Assembly (NCBI GenBank): GCA_029255685.2
Contig: CM055313.2
Location: forward strand, 51,244,579-51,308,578
Length of the DNA: 64,000 nucleotides
Direction of reading: 5' to 3'
Origin: Silene conica
Lineage: Eukaryota > Streptophyta > Magnoliopsida > Caryophyllales > Caryophyllaceae
Position 1 is the stretch's first letter; each line of letters starts with the position of its first letter. A model generated the notes under the pieces. That model saw only the letters and a list, made by a program, of their open reading frames with translations, was not told where the DNA came from and did not search any database. The translations under genes and the position numbers were made by a program. This document shows positions 1-10,820 of the stretch, in pieces.

Positions 1-818
1 ACCTAAAGGGTTATTCCCGAAATGACGATTAATTGTATAATGATAAATTAAGTCGTCATGAATCGAACAAATATTTAAGAGTAAAAATCGATTTGGAAAT
101 TATAAATGTTAAATTACCAAATCGCATTGTTTACGAAACAAATAAAGCTTATGAATGACGAAATAATTATAATTGCAAATGGTTGCGAATTATATTAAAG
201 TAATTACGTAACGACGTATAAATTACAAATAATGAATTCCGAACCAAGCTTAAATCTCGGTTCCCTTTAAGTGGCGGACAAGTAACGACAAGCGATTAAT
301 GCGATGTTTTATCGTAAAACAAAAACGCACTAACCTAGATCTTGTGCAACTTCCTAAGTGATATAGAAATACACAAAGGAGACAAGGCAATCACTCCCTT
401 GTCCCCTTGTGTTTTGTCACGGCTGCCCAAAGAAAGAAAAGAGGGGAATTGTTTCTCTTCATTATTCATTCTCATTCAACAATTTTCCACAACCTCAATT
501 CTCTCTAAAATAAGTTAGGGAAATTTTTACTCAAAATATATACAAAACCGTTTTTGTACACTGATTCATAAACGGATAAACTTGGGTGCAAAGAGAGGAG
601 GTCTTCTACATTTGAAGATTAAATTTTGGAGAATCATCCTTACCGATTTTAAGCTCAAGAACAAGATTAGAAAGGTGTTCTAATCAGGTGCCCTAAATCC
701 GTTTTTTAAGCAATGTAAGGAACATTCCTTTATTCTTTTGTTTAGCATTCAAAAGATCTAAAATATTAAAAGAGTTTTAACATCTTAGGGTTAAAAGAAT
801 CCCAACAGGCAACCTAAA
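1..818. repeat. Unassigned AT-rich remnant, LTR-like
   Basis: No coding region is supported here. The stretch is AT-rich with a more ordinary composition around 400-700. The end near 796-807 (AATCCCAACA) resembles the 3' end of copia LTRs, such as the ...TTCCCCACA end of copia A in this window, but no primer-binding site follows. The best reading is the 3' part of an old copia-type LTR; this is inference from style only. Confidence 0.3.
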
Positions 819-833
819 TGCAGTAGGAACTAC

Positions 834-1127
834 CAGGAGAGGTACAACAAGCAAGCTACGGTTTCCAAGGGAAAGAAAAGTTTCAGTGTGGGGGATTTAG
901 TATGGGTGAATCTGAGGAAGGAGATATTTCCATCCAGAAGGAAGAATAAGCTGATGCTAAGAGCAGATGGACCTTTTGAAATCACAGAAAAGATGGGAGA
1001 GAATGCTTACAGGGTAGAACTACCAGGAGAGTACAATGTCCATGGAACATTCAACATTGGTGATCTAAGTCCTTACTATGAACCAGAAGAGGAGGGAGAA
1101 CTGAGCTTGAGGTCAAGCTCTTTTTAA
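834..1127 (+). pseudogene. Chromovirus integrase C-terminal fragment
   Basis: This open frame encodes the end of a Ty3-gypsy polyprotein. It contains GDLVWVNLRKE, the RRKNKL.LRADGPFEI block and ADLSPYYE-like GDLSPYYEPEEE, the C-terminal DNA-binding part of plant chromovirus integrase. The same blocks close the complete chromovirus at 39823-40020, so the family match can be checked within this window. Everything upstream (gag, protease, RT, RNase H, integrase core) is missing. The frame is open back to about 834, where it meets the short sequence TGCAGTAGGAACT, repeated at the start of the LTR-like DNA at 1139. It is therefore a deletion derivative and not a functional gene. Confidence 0.8.
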
Positions 1128-1138
1128 CCAGGGGAGAT

Positions 1139-2062
1139 TGCAGTAGGAACTCAATAACAAGTCAGTCCAGAATTGGGGTCTAACACCAATAGAGCAACAA
1201 CTCAGAAAAACAACACAAATGCATTAACTTAGGCAAGCAATATAGGTCTTGATCAAGCAAGTCAATCCATTACAAGTCTTTTGTCCAAAGATTTTAGCCA
1301 CCCATCTGCCAAAGAAACACACCTATCTCTACTCACAAAAACACCCTCACAAAAACAAACCAGCAACAACAAAAACAACCACATTCCTGAACCCTCCAGC
1401 AAGGTCTTCTCAGTCACTGTTGAACCATTTTACCCCACTAGAACCAAGTCCAACCAGTCCAAAAGCAACCACCACCCACCCAAAGGGTTGTGTGGTTCCA
1501 ACCTTAATTAATGAAGATCAATCCCAACCCAAAAACAAGAGCCAACAAAGTCATAAAAAAACAGCCAGCCAGAAAATTACAGATTGCAGTTCAAATGTCA
1601 AACAGTCACATGCGAGCTTCCTTTTTGCCTATTTCAGACCAACCTTGAGGAGTACTTAGTCAAGGTATCTTTTCCTTATTTCCACCAGCCACGATGGTCT
1701 CAAATACCACCTCCACAAGAACTAAGAGGAGCATTTAATATCAGAAGAAGAAATCACAAAACTGTCACTTTCAGCCTGCAATGCTTTTTGCTTTTTCTGT
1801 ATGTTTTTTTTACCCTGCCGGGATTGTTTTTACCCTATTTCCAGTCATAGAATAACTTAATTACTTTTTTCTAGTAGTTAGGATTGATCCTAGCCCTTGG
1901 ATTGAGGTCTTTCTCCAAGGATTAGGTCAATTAGCTGCCTATATAAGGCCTGTTTTCAGAATGTAATGCTCAAACTTGATTAATATTGAAAATTGTTTGC
2001 TTGAGTGCCTTTTAAATCTTAACTTAACTCGAGCCCTGCTTGGTTGAGTGAGTCAGACTTAA
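1139..2062 (+). repeat. LTR-like DNA of the truncated chromovirus
   Basis: Directly after the integrase fragment a purine tract (AGGGGAGAT, about 1131-1138) is followed by TGCAGTAGGAACT, the expected PPT-LTR junction. A TATA-like CTATATAAGG lies near 1939-1948. The 3' boundary is not certain because LINE sequence follows by about 2080. The proline- and threonine-rich reading frames in this stretch are C/A-rich noncoding DNA. Confidence 0.5.
1939..1948 (+). promoter_or_regulatory. TATA-like box in chromovirus-type LTR
   Basis: CTATATAAGG lies about 800 bp into the LTR-like sequence, where a retrotransposon promoter is expected. Support is by position and consensus only. Confidence 0.35.
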
Positions 2063-2938
2063 TTGTGGTCTTGTGCATTGCTTAGATCACAGATTAAGTA
2101 TCTGGAATATTGGAAAAGCGCTGTTTATGGCTACATACTGGGCACAAATCCTCCTTTTCCTATCATAGAAGGCTTCTTACGCAGAATATGGAAGAACCAT
2201 ACAATGGATAGTATCTCCTTCATGCCTAATGGAGTTTTTCTGGTACGTTTTCAGACATTGGAGATGCAAACAAAAGTACTGAATGCAGGGAACTATATAT
2301 TTGACAGTAAGCCTGTCATAATAAAACCATGGCAGGAGGATGTTGATTTTGAGAAAGAGGATGTTAAGAGTGTCCCTGCCTGGGTTAGACTGCACAAATT
2401 ACCTGTTTAATACTGGGGGAACAGTCTTCCCAAACTTGCAGGGATTGTAGGGAAGTTTTTACAGAAAGACCAGGCTACAGAAGTGAAATCCAGACTGGGA
2501 TATGCAAGGGTTCTGGTGGAATTGAAAGTTAACCAGAAATTCCCTAATACTCTTAAATTCCAGGATGAAAATGGGAACATCAGAGAAATTGATCTGGAAT
2601 ATGAGTGGAAACCTATTCTTTGTACGAATTGCAAAAATCTGGGGCATGACCAAAAAACCTGCAGGTATAAGACAGCAGCCAAGCCTATATTTAAGCAGAT
2701 ATGGCGGAAAGTGGATAAACCCACAATGCCACAAGAGAGGACAAATAATATGATAACTCCCAAGGTGATCTGTCCTAGAATAAGTCCACCTGAACTAGAA
2801 TATGTGCTTGAGCAACTGAAGGATTTCCCAGCCTTACCAGCAAGTCAGCGTGCTATACAAGCTAGGGTGACCAGTCCAGGCTCTCCAGGAAGCAAAGAGA
2901 AGAATAAGGATACCAATCTCATTCAATCTGATCAATGA
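2063..2938 (+). pseudogene. LINE ORF1 (DUF4283/zinc-knuckle protein), one stop
   Basis: This is the nucleic-acid-binding ORF1 protein of a plant L1-type LINE. The N-terminal half has the DUF4283-like pattern (FLRRIWKNHTMDSI, GVFLVRFQ, PVIIKPWQEDVDF, PAWVRLHKLP). The second half has the zinc knuckle CTNCKNLGHDQKTC at 2623-2664. A single in-frame TAA at 2408-2410 splits it, inside the region usually read as a W-x-x-L-P block; the frame continues unchanged after it, so this is a nonsense mutation. Its stop codon overlaps the start of ORF2 as ATGA at 2935-2938. The true start is unclear because the upstream boundary with LTR-like DNA is not sharp. Confidence 0.8.
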
Positions 2939-3819
2939 AGTACGGTTTTTGGAATGTAAGGGGTATGAACATGAGGAATAAACACCATTTTGTTAATAGT
3001 TTTCTTTTACAGTAGAATTTTGATGTTTTTGCTTTACTTGAAACCAAAATAAAACCTAAAAATCAGATTAGAACCATGCAAGTTTTTAACAGCTGGAGCA
3101 TCACCACCAATACACCATGCCACCCAGGAGGACGAATCTGGGTTCTATGGAATCCCAGTAAGGTCACTATTCAGGCCCTGGAGTATGATGCTCAATATAT
3201 ACACATGAGAGTGACCATCCAGCCTAAAAATACAGATATGTATGTCACCTTTGTGTATGCATATAATGAAGATGCTGATAGGGAGTCTTTATGGCAAAAC
3301 TTGAGTAGATTAGCAAGGAACATGAATGAGAAATGGTTCATTGGGGCAGATTTTAATTGTGTATTGAATGCCAATGTAAGAGTAGGAGGCAGCTTTAATC
3401 AAGCAGCTGCTGATAACTTCCTCAACTGTATTAATCACCGCGAAGTTATGGAATGTCTAGCCAAGGGTGCCTTCTGCACTTGGAATAATAAACAATGCCC
3501 CGAGGACAGAATATACAGTAGACTGGGCAGAAGCCTTGTTAATCATGAATGGCTGAATGAGTATGAAGAATATGTGGCTCATTACTTACCAGAAGGAGAC
3601 TTTGATCACACCCCCTGTGTGGTTCAAAGTCAGCATCAGACTGCCCAAGTCAACAGACCTTTCAAATATTATAACATGTGGAGTCAAGCTCCTAACTTTC
3701 ATGATATTATAGATACTACTTGGGGAGTGGGGATCAGAGGCACAACCATGTATAAAGTGGTGAATTATTTGAAAAAGTTGAAACCAGTCCTCAAAAGGTT
3801 GAACCAGGATAAATTCTAG
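2935..3819 (+). pseudogene. LINE ORF2 endonuclease fragment
   Basis: The frame begins ATGAAGTACGG... (KYGFWNVRGMN), the conserved start of plant LINE ORF2, whose endonuclease nicks the target DNA. Visible endonuclease/exonuclease/phosphatase blocks are ALLETK near 3037, YVTFVYA at about 3241-3261, WFIGADFNCVL at 3334-3366, and the terminal FDHTPCV-like DHTP block near 3604. An in-frame TAG at 3013-3015 interrupts the N-terminus, and the frame stops at 3819. No reverse transcriptase or RNase H follows, so the copy is truncated at its 3' side. This is the reverse of normal LINE 5' truncation and implies later deletion or replacement. Confidence 0.85.
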
Positions 3820-4059
3820 AGATTGAGAAGAGACCAGGAGTGGCACAGACCAGAATGCTAGAGATTCAGAAAGAGTTAGGTTGTAACCCTGCTACTGCTC
3901 ATCTAGTACAGGAAGAAGGGGAGGTCAGTGATACCGTCGTTTGGTACCAAAAATAAATACCTAAGTACTACCAACAGAAGTCAGTGGCAAGTAGGGTCGA
4001 TCTCCACAAGGAGGCAAGGTGTCCATTCTAAGGTTCGTCTATCAGTCACAAAAGGGGGG
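3820..4059. other. Unassigned junction between LINE and Athila-1
   Basis: LINE-like sequence fades after about 3930. From about 3935 to 4059 the sequence contains a stretch around 3990-4015 (AGTAGGGTCGATCTCCACA) of a kind seen near LTR ends of some gypsy elements, but I cannot assign it. No coding region is seen. The five bases before Athila-1 are GGGGG. Confidence 0.3.
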
Positions 4060-4332
4060 TGATGCGTGTCTATTTTATGATGTTTTAAATCTATTTTAAC
4101 ACGCATTTTATCGCTCATTTACTATGTTTTAGCCTCTATTTCCCAACAATTGTCTACTTTCGTATTTTTATGCTCTTTTGCAGGATTATACGGAAAAAAG
4201 ACGATTTTATACCAAATTTCTACCCTCGGGATTTTCGCATAACCAAGGAACGAGGAAAAGTCAACTCAAGTCGCATACCAAGTAACACAAAGTCAAACTA
4301 AGACGAAATCAAGGCTGATACACAGGAGAAAC

Positions 4333-4445
4333 GGTCGACCACCGCCTACCCTGGTCGGTCGACCAGAAGACGTGCTATCTGAAGATCAGAAATCCCCTAA
4401 AGCCCGACATTCGGTCGACCGACCTCATCACCTGGTCGGTCGACC
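4333..4445 (+). repeat. Two 12-9-12 box pairs (Athila-1 5' LTR)
   Basis: Pair 1: boxes 4333-4343 (one base lost compared with the copy at 11110) and 4353-4364. Pair 2: boxes 4413-4424 and 4434-4445. Each spacer is 9 bp (GCCTACCCT and TCATCACCT). The first box reads GGTC-GACC-GACC and the second GGTC-GGTC-GACC, so each pair is an inverted repeat. Confidence 0.95.
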
Positions 4446-4957
4446 AGAGCGCAGATCTAGAATTATCCGCAAGCCCATTCGCGTGATTAGGTCAAGTAAA
4501 TACTATTGTTTTGGTCGCCTACTTAAGCGAATCGTGTTGAGGAGTTTATTATCAAGTTAATTACCTAGTTTTACAGCAACAGTTTAGTCTTTTACTTCAT
4601 CAAATTCTTAGTTTTAGTTTTCAATTCTCAAACATTGTTCTTCAGTTTTATTCTTTAATCTTTCCAGGGGATTCAATAAAGCTTGTTCTTTTCTGCCCTA
4701 ATCCATATTACGGTAATTCTCTTATTTTCAGATTATTCATATTTGTTTCATAGGATTGCTAGTATTCGGTTTAGGTTAGAATCCCAAAGCCTTTGTTGTT
4801 TATCGCATGTTTAGATTATTACTCACCATGAATTCTGTTTTTATTAATGTTATTGTTGTTATTTCCATATCCATGAGTAGCTAATTGCATATGTTAGGAT
4901 GTAGGGAGTAAATATGCGTAGATGGTGTAATACCCGAGACTGCCTGTAGCAGACTTT

Positions 4958-5032
4958 GGTTGGCCGACCAGCTTAACTGGTCGGTCGACTGAAGTGGTTG
5001 GTCGGTCGACCGGGGTAGCTGGTCGGTCGACC
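4958..5032 (+). repeat. Four-box 21-bp array (Athila-1 5' LTR)
   Basis: Boxes at 4958, 4979, 5000 and 5021, each 12 bp with 9-bp spacers (AGCTTAACT, GAAGTGGTT, GGGGTAGCT). The last three follow GGTCGGTCGAC(C/T); the first is the degenerate GGTTGGCCGACC. Confidence 0.95.
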
Positions 5033-5635
5033 ATCCTGCGTATGTTTTCAGATTCTGTTTTATTTCGTCGACCATAATAACCTATAATGAGACTGAAAGG
5101 AGACTTATAGGATACTAGTAATGACTTACCCAAGGTTGAAAGATACGGGAAGGGCATTGGTTAAAATTTTAAGACGGCTAGGTTACTTAAGACTGAAAGA
5201 TATGTGACCTAGAAATTAGGAATCACCCTTATTGTTGACACCCAATAATTGTGAGACCTAGGAACTAATAGCATAGGCCGAAAGGAGCTATTAGGTACCA
5301 TAGACCGAAAGGATATGTTACACCCCTTACGCGACTGCAATACATGTTGACTTAGGATTTACACCATCGCAGCTATTTACTACCCGAACATCCTAGCATC
5401 CTTTTTATTATAAGTTTTATCTCTTTCTTATTTTCCTGTTTTATTTTTATCTTTATTTTTCTAGACTTAGTGGCAACCATTTAAACCCCCAATTTGTTAC
5501 CCTAAAAACATTGACCTTAAACAATAAACATTCCCCACCTCTTTGTGGTTCGACCCTTGACTTACGCTATCTAGTCTTAAGCCGAGGTTTTATAAATCTT
5601 ATCTTTGGCACCCCTCATCGACGGGTGTCAAATTT

Positions 5636-5653
5636 TGGCGCCGTTGCCGGGGA
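5636..5653 (+). other. Primer-binding site (Asp-tRNA type)
   Basis: TGGCGCCGTTGCCGGGGA begins 5 nt after the LTR end. This is the primer site I recall as typical of Athila elements, complementary to the 3' end of tRNA-Asp. The same sequence follows the Athila-2 5' LTR and the LTR ending at 12414. Confidence 0.85.
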
Positions 5654-5751
5654 GGTGACGCTAGTGTTTATTGTTTATTGTTTTTGTTTTTGTGTTTAAG
5701 GAACTTTTGTTCCTTAAACCTTTCTCACTTTCTTCTTGTAGTTTTCATCTT

Positions 5752-7310
5752 ATGCGCAGGTCAGTTCAAGGAGAACTTATACCACCAGACCTCGAGCTTG
5801 AGAGGAGTCTTAGAGCAAGAAAGAAGCTTGCCTTGCAGAATAAAAAAGGAGGTTCTCCATCTTCCTTATTCCAAGAGGATATATTTGATCAACCATCATC
5901 ACCTCCATCACCACAAAACAACCCACCTACACCAATACAACCACAATCACAACCAAACTCACCTCATAATCAACCTACAGCAAAAACACCAACAAATACT
6001 TACTTCCAAACCTTTGAAGAAGAGGAAGAAAAGATGGCCGAAGAAGCAAGCATAGCCAGTCACTCCTTGCCACAGGTGAAGGACCTATAAAAAGGGTTCA
6101 CTTTACCTGTGGGCACGGGGAAGCCATTTGACGCCAAGCCTTCCTAAATCTCCATGGTGGAGAGGAATCAATTTGGGGGCGCGGCCAATGAAGATGCAGC
6201 TAAGCATATAGAAATTTTCACAGATTATATATGCTCCATTGCACCCTAGACGGAGTGACGCAAGATCAAATCAAAGAAACTATGTTCATCTTTTCCCTCC
6301 GAGACTCAGTGAGGGAGTGGTATCGTGATTTAGACCGTACTGATGCGGGAGTGACAAACTAGAACACATTAGCCTTGGCCTTTTATAGGAAATACTATTC
6401 CGCGGCTAAGACTAATGCCTTGAGGGCGCAGATTACTAGCTTCAAACAAGGAGCTTCGGAAGACTTTAGTGAGGCTTGGACTAGGTTCAAGAGAGTCGTT
6501 CGATCCATACCCTATCATGGATTTGAACAGTGGTTTCTATGTAACCAGTTCAACAATGGCCTCTATGACGAAAACCGGGCCTATTTAGATGCTGCGGCCA
6601 ATGGGAGGTTCCAAGATAATTCGGGAGAGACTAAGGGTCTTAAGATAATAGAGGATGTTGCTGTACATCGTGCTGAACACAGGACTTCCCGTGGTAACCA
6701 AATGAAGGCTGAATCTAATGTTGCAGCTATTGAGGCCTTGATGGCCAAACTAGATAAGCTGGAGGTTAACGGTGGTAAGTTCGAGATTGGAAGTGGGAGT
6801 AAGGGTGGCATGTACCAAGTCAATGCAGTTTCTGATGGTCCATTTATTTGTGAACGATGTGGGGGAGAGGGGGCATGTTTCGAAATTCTGTACTTCATCA
6901 AATGAGACATGCGCAACTTTCCAACACTACCGCGGAAACAACTTCTATGAACCAAATAGCAACAATGTCCACCCCCACATGAGATGGACAAGCCAAAATG
7001 TCCTCAACCCACAACACCAACAACCACAACAAAACTCCACTTATATCCCTCTGCATAAGCAGAACTATCAAAAACCCCCTTTTGTCCCACAACCACCTTC
7101 AAACCCACCACCAAATATGGATGCTCTCATCCAAAATCTCATTGGGTTGGTTCAAAAGGAATCTCAGGCACAAGAGGCGGGCATGAAGATGTTAGAGTCC
7201 CAAATTGCTCTAATTGCGAGCAAGAACGATACTAGGGCTCCGGGTCAACTTCCGACCAAGACGGACCAAAAGAAGGAGACTCATAATATCATATCATTGT
7301 GGAGCGGGGG
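5752..7310 (+). pseudogene. Athila-1 gag, frameshifted
   Basis: Gag would form the particle and bind element RNA. An ATG at 5752 opens a 113-codon frame (MRRSVQGEL...) that ends at 6090. Degenerate sequence follows, then a good gag core at 6375-6905 (AFYRKYYSAAKTNALRAQI, EAWTRFKRVVRSIPYHG) that aligns with Athila-2 gag near 22550-22850. The zinc knuckle at about 6850-6893 (CERCGG... then HVSKFC) is split across two frames by an extra base in the G-rich run near 6867-6875. A Q/N/P-rich segment follows (6907-7310), then another frame change near 7310 before the protease. The gene is not translatable as one product. Confidence 0.85.
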
Positions 7311-8674
7311 CAAAGATTGGAGGTGGCAAAGCTGCTGGAGAAGAAAAGGAGAAACGGCAGAAGGCGAGTAGCATTAATTCTTGTCGACCGACCACTAATG
7401 CCAGTCGGTCGACCACTGAGCAGATTCCAGTAGCTTCTGGTGAACAGGAGGCTGGTCGACCGACCGTGGTTGATGGTCGACCGACCTCAGATGCTGAACA
7501 GACGGATTCTTTTAGGCCAGAAATGCCTGACAACCTAAGAGACTTCCTATTTCGGGGTGACAAGACCCCCAAATTTTTAAGGAGGGCTGCAAATACTGAG
7601 AGTTCCGCCCCTCCTTATCCGGAGCGACTCCTACCAACTAAGGAACAGGTATCCTTTGATAAATTTAAAGACGTTATTCGTTCATTAAATGTACAAGTAC
7701 CGTTTTTAGAGTTAGTTCAACAAGTTCCTTCACATTTAAAGTTCATGAGACAGCTTCTAACCCGAAAGCGGTCTCTAGATAAGGTAGAGTCGGTAGCACT
7801 TACCGAAGAGTCCTCCAGTTTTCTGTCCCATGTTATTGCCCCTCATAAGTTAGAGGACCCTGGGATTTTTTCTGTACCTTGCAACATAGGGACCTTTCCC
7901 GTCAAAAAGGTCTTATGTGACTTAGGGGCTAGCATCAGTGTTATGCCCTTAAGCGTGGCCTTGAAGCTAGGAATGACCAACTTTGCAGTGACTAGCATGA
8001 CAGTCCAAATGGCTGACCGTACGTCTATGGAACCCATAGGGGTGTTGGAAAACATCCCTGTGCGCATTGATAGGTTTTTCTTCCCAGTTGACTTTGTAGT
8101 TTTGCACATTCCAGAGGATGCCCATATACCTATCATCTTAGGGAGACCATTCTTACACACTGCGGGAGCCATCATTGACGTAGGTAGTGGGACCTTGACC
8201 TTTAAAGTAGGGAAACATTCTATCATCTTTGGTCTATCTTATAGGAAGAAATATGTTATGACCCCTATCACATGTAATGCTATTACTTCTGAAAAAAAGT
8301 ATGAGGTCATCACCACTTCTCCTACTTTGATACCTACACCTATACCTGTTTTTACACCTCCTCCCCAGACTGGGAGCAATATGGAGGATGCTTCTGTTTT
8401 GCCCAATGCAGGAATTGGTTTGGGGAAACCCGTAGTGGAGGAAGTCATTGTGCAAAGAGGAGGGCTCGAGATCCTAAGCTATAAGGAGGATGAAGACTCG
8501 GACGTGGTTGATGAGGAGGACAAGAGAAGAAGAAAAGAGGAGAAAGAGAAGAATTTGTCGCATATGCTTTGTGACGGAGAGGAGACGTGTTTGGCCATTC
8601 ATACGAACACGGTGGAGACTACGGCAGATAGCCAAAAGCCGTGGTCCGAGATTCTCCGCATCTTTCGCGGATGA
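7214..8674 (+). CDS. Athila-1 aspartic protease region
   Basis: This open frame of 487 codons encodes the retroviral-type aspartic protease that would cleave Gag. The catalytic block LCDLGASISVMP is intact near 7914-7950, followed by VQMADRT (about 8008), PVDFVV (8089) and the flap/end block [12 protein letters not shown] (about 8131-8166). Upstream, between gag and protease, are two box pairs (7382 and 7454) read in frame as (G/C)RPT and SRST-type peptides. The real coding start is uncertain; the first roughly 30 codons are probably the wrong frame because the gag frame joins near 7310. It ends in an acidic K/E-rich tail, and no RT follows. Confidence 0.75.
   Translation: MRARTILGLRVNFRPRRTKRRRLIISYHCGAGAKIGGGKAAGEEKEKRQKASSINSCRPTTNASRSTTEQIPVASGEQEAGRPTVVDGRPTSDAEQTDSFRPEMPDNLRDFLFRGDKTPKFLRRAANTESSAPPYPERLLPTKEQVSFDKFKDVIRSLNVQVPFLELVQQVPSHLKFMRQLLTRKRSLDKVESVALTEESSSFLSHVIAPHKLEDPGIFSVPCNIGTFPVKKVLCDLGASISVMPLSVALKLGMTNFAVTSMTVQMADRTSMEPIGVLENIPVRIDRFFFPVDFVVLHIPEDAHIPIILGRPFLHTAGAIIDVGSGTLTFKVGKHSIIFGLSYRKKYVMTPITCNAITSEKKYEVITTSPTLIPTPIPVFTPPPQTGSNMEDASVLPNAGIGLGKPVVEEVIVQRGGLEILSYKEDEDSDVVDEEDKRRRKEEKEKNLSHMLCDGEETCLAIHTNTVETTADSQKPWSEILRIFRG
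7382..7486 (+). repeat. Two 12-9-12 box pairs in gag-protease linker
   Basis: Pair 1: 7382-7393 and 7403-7414 (spacer ACTAATGCC). Pair 2: 7454-7465 and 7475-7486 (spacer GTGGTTGAT). The pair starts are 72 bp (24 codons) apart. The first pair has T or A in place of the leading G. Confidence 0.95.
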
Positions 8675-8914
8675 ATTGTTCAAGTTTTCAGTTTCTTAAG
8701 ACAATTTTCTGTTTTGTTAAGACTCTTTCGTTTGTTTTGCTTTAAGCTTTTAGGACAATTTTTGCTTATGTTGCGTAGTAGAGACAATTAGACTTGGTTC
8801 TGGATTTTTGCGCGTGTTTTGGGCACGTATATATTGTTTTTCAGGTTTGGGGAAGATTAACTTGGTTGATACAAGTTATCTTCGAAGAAAAGGAGGCCAT
8901 TGTACAGGAATGTC

Positions 8915-9019
8915 AGTCTACCGACCAGCTCCATCGGTCGGTCGACCAAACTCCTGCAGATCAGAAGAAATTGTAGTCTGCAGTTTGGTCGGTCGACTAG
9001 AGAGGACGGTCGGTCGACC
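8915..9019 (+). repeat. Two 12-9-12 box pairs, Athila-1 3' region
   Basis: Pair 1: 8915-8926 (AGTCTACCGACC, two changes) and 8936-8947, spacer AGCTCCATC. Pair 2: 8987-8998 and 9008-9019, spacer AGAGAGGAC. The starts are again 72 bp apart. Confidence 0.93.
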
Positions 9020-10057
9020 ATCTCACCTGTACAGACTGTCCGTGATTTTTGGGAAGCGCGCAAACGTCATAAGGGAGTTCCTTTCCCTTTTCTTTTCTTT
9101 ATGCTTCCACCTTTTCTTCTTTTATTCCAACCTTCAGAACACTATTCACCACCCAAAACGTGTTTCATCCCCGAAAAAGGTCTTTCTTTGTTTGACTTTT
9201 TTAGGTACTTGGAGTGGCACTGCTGGCCACCAAAACCTCCTAGCTCACGCTGGTTTGGGGAGGTTTCCAATGCGCCTTAAAAATCCGGTGAGTTCTTTCC
9301 ATTTTTCCTTGGTTTTATTTTTTGCATTTTTTCCCTTAATTTTATGAAACCTTTACTTAGGCTAATTCACAGTGGGGACATTGTGCGGGTTGGTTTGGGG
9401 AATGGTTTTGTGTCACATGCATTGTTCCATTGCATTTTTGTCACACGTTTATTGCATTTCTGTCTTGCATCGTTCTTTCCTTTATTTCCCTTACATATAC
9501 AAAAATCCAAAAAATAGAAAAATTTCAAAAAAAAAATTCACGTTTAATTCAGCATATAGGTCGAGTCGGAACGAGAGTATTTCAAGGATGATCTTTGCTA
9601 TCTTACATGTTTATGCCTTTGCCTTGTCTTGTCAACTTGTTTTAGTATGAGAGTCTTTTGCATTTCTACAAGTTTTTGTCAACTTGTTTTCTTGAGACTT
9701 GACTTATACCTTGACAATCTACTATACATTCTAAGTTTTAGAGCTTATTTCCTGGTTTCATTCATAAACCAGTTGTCTAGGATGTGAGTAGTACTCCCCT
9801 TTGAACATGTTACATCAATATGCATAAACATGAACTTGAATTGCTATATACTTGTTTACTATCTCGTTTTGTGAGTCTTGGTACGTGCATTTGGGATCCC
9901 TTTTCTCTTATTTACCCATAAGCCTTAGACAGCCAAAATTGCCTTTCTATCCCCCAAAACTACATCCTATACTTAGCCTATCTTACCGAGCTAGTATTTG
10001 TGGTCGTTGGTTTACTTTTTTAGGCATCTTGGCTTGTTTGCTATCTTGAGCAAAAAG

Positions 10058-10130
10058 AGGAAAGAAAGAAAGAAAGAAAAGAAAAAGAAAAAGAAAAATT
10101 CAGAAAAAGAAAGAAAGAAAAACGAAAAAT
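10058..10130 (+). repeat. GAAA-rich simple repeat
   Basis: A run of GAAA/GAAAAA units lies just upstream of box pair 10150. A similar A/G-rich tract flanks the matching box pair of Athila-2 (about 30966-31150). Confidence 0.9.
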
Positions 10131-10149
10131 CAAAACGTACAGGAAAGAC

Positions 10150-10182
10150 AGTCGACCGACCGCCCCCATTGGTCGGTCAACC
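10150..10182 (+). repeat. 12-9-12 box pair, Athila-1 3' end
   Basis: Boxes 10150-10161 (AGTCGACCGACC) and 10171-10182 (GGTCGGTCAACC), spacer GCCCCCATT of 9 bp. The position is equivalent to pair 31043 in Athila-2. Confidence 0.93.
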
Positions 10183-10820
10183 AACTGACAGGGTCAGAAT
10201 TCAAAATTCGTTCTGAAAATCCCTTTCTTTTACATGTTATCACTCCCGCACTTCATTCAAAATATTTGGGAGTCCATTCTTTTATATAATGTGAGAGTTG
10301 TGCTACAAAAGAGCACTTTCTTAATATCAAAAGTCGTGAAATATGTTGTTGGGAACCGGTTTTACTAGCTTGGCTACTAACCCCACAAGTCCAAAAACAT
10401 CTTAACCACTTTTACCTTTCACCTCACATATCTTTCATTACCTCATTTGCATGTATCCGAGTCACTTAATGAGTATGTTTATACATGGTTGTGGAATTCT
10501 TGTTCATGTTAGATTGCAGGCATGTTTTCATTGGTCGTAGATTGGTGAGTGTCTTTACAATTTACTTATTTCTATCTTTTACATATACTCACCCTTTGCT
10601 TCATGTGTGTCTCGAGCGTCCCGCGAGAGTCCATGGTATAAAGTCACTATAGTTTCTAATTGAGCAAGTCTGACAACCTCATAACTCGTTTGCATGATTT
10701 GAATACTTGTTCATTTTGTTACTTGGCATTGGTTTAGGCTTACATGTAAATTTCGCTATGAGATTGAAATCGTTCCATTAGTTAAGATCGAGTCTATTTC
10801 TTGCTTAAGGGCAAGCAAGG

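Larger units (their letters stand above)
4060..5630 (+). repeat. Athila-1 5' LTR
   Basis: 1,571 bp, TG...CA, matching 10838-12414 with a modest number of substitutions and small indels. It carries two 12-9-12 box pairs and one four-box array. The end (CGACGGGTGTCA) is followed by AATT and the PBS. Confidence 0.92.

Noticed and set aside
1249-1659. Proline/threonine/lysine-rich ORF
   Set aside because: C/A-rich LTR-like DNA open in two frames at once, with no domain; composition artefact.
4958-5032. CRISPR-like repeat-spacer array
   Set aside because: 12-bp repeats with 9-bp spacers, located in LTRs of plant retrotransposons, without cas genes. Spacers are the same in all LTR copies.
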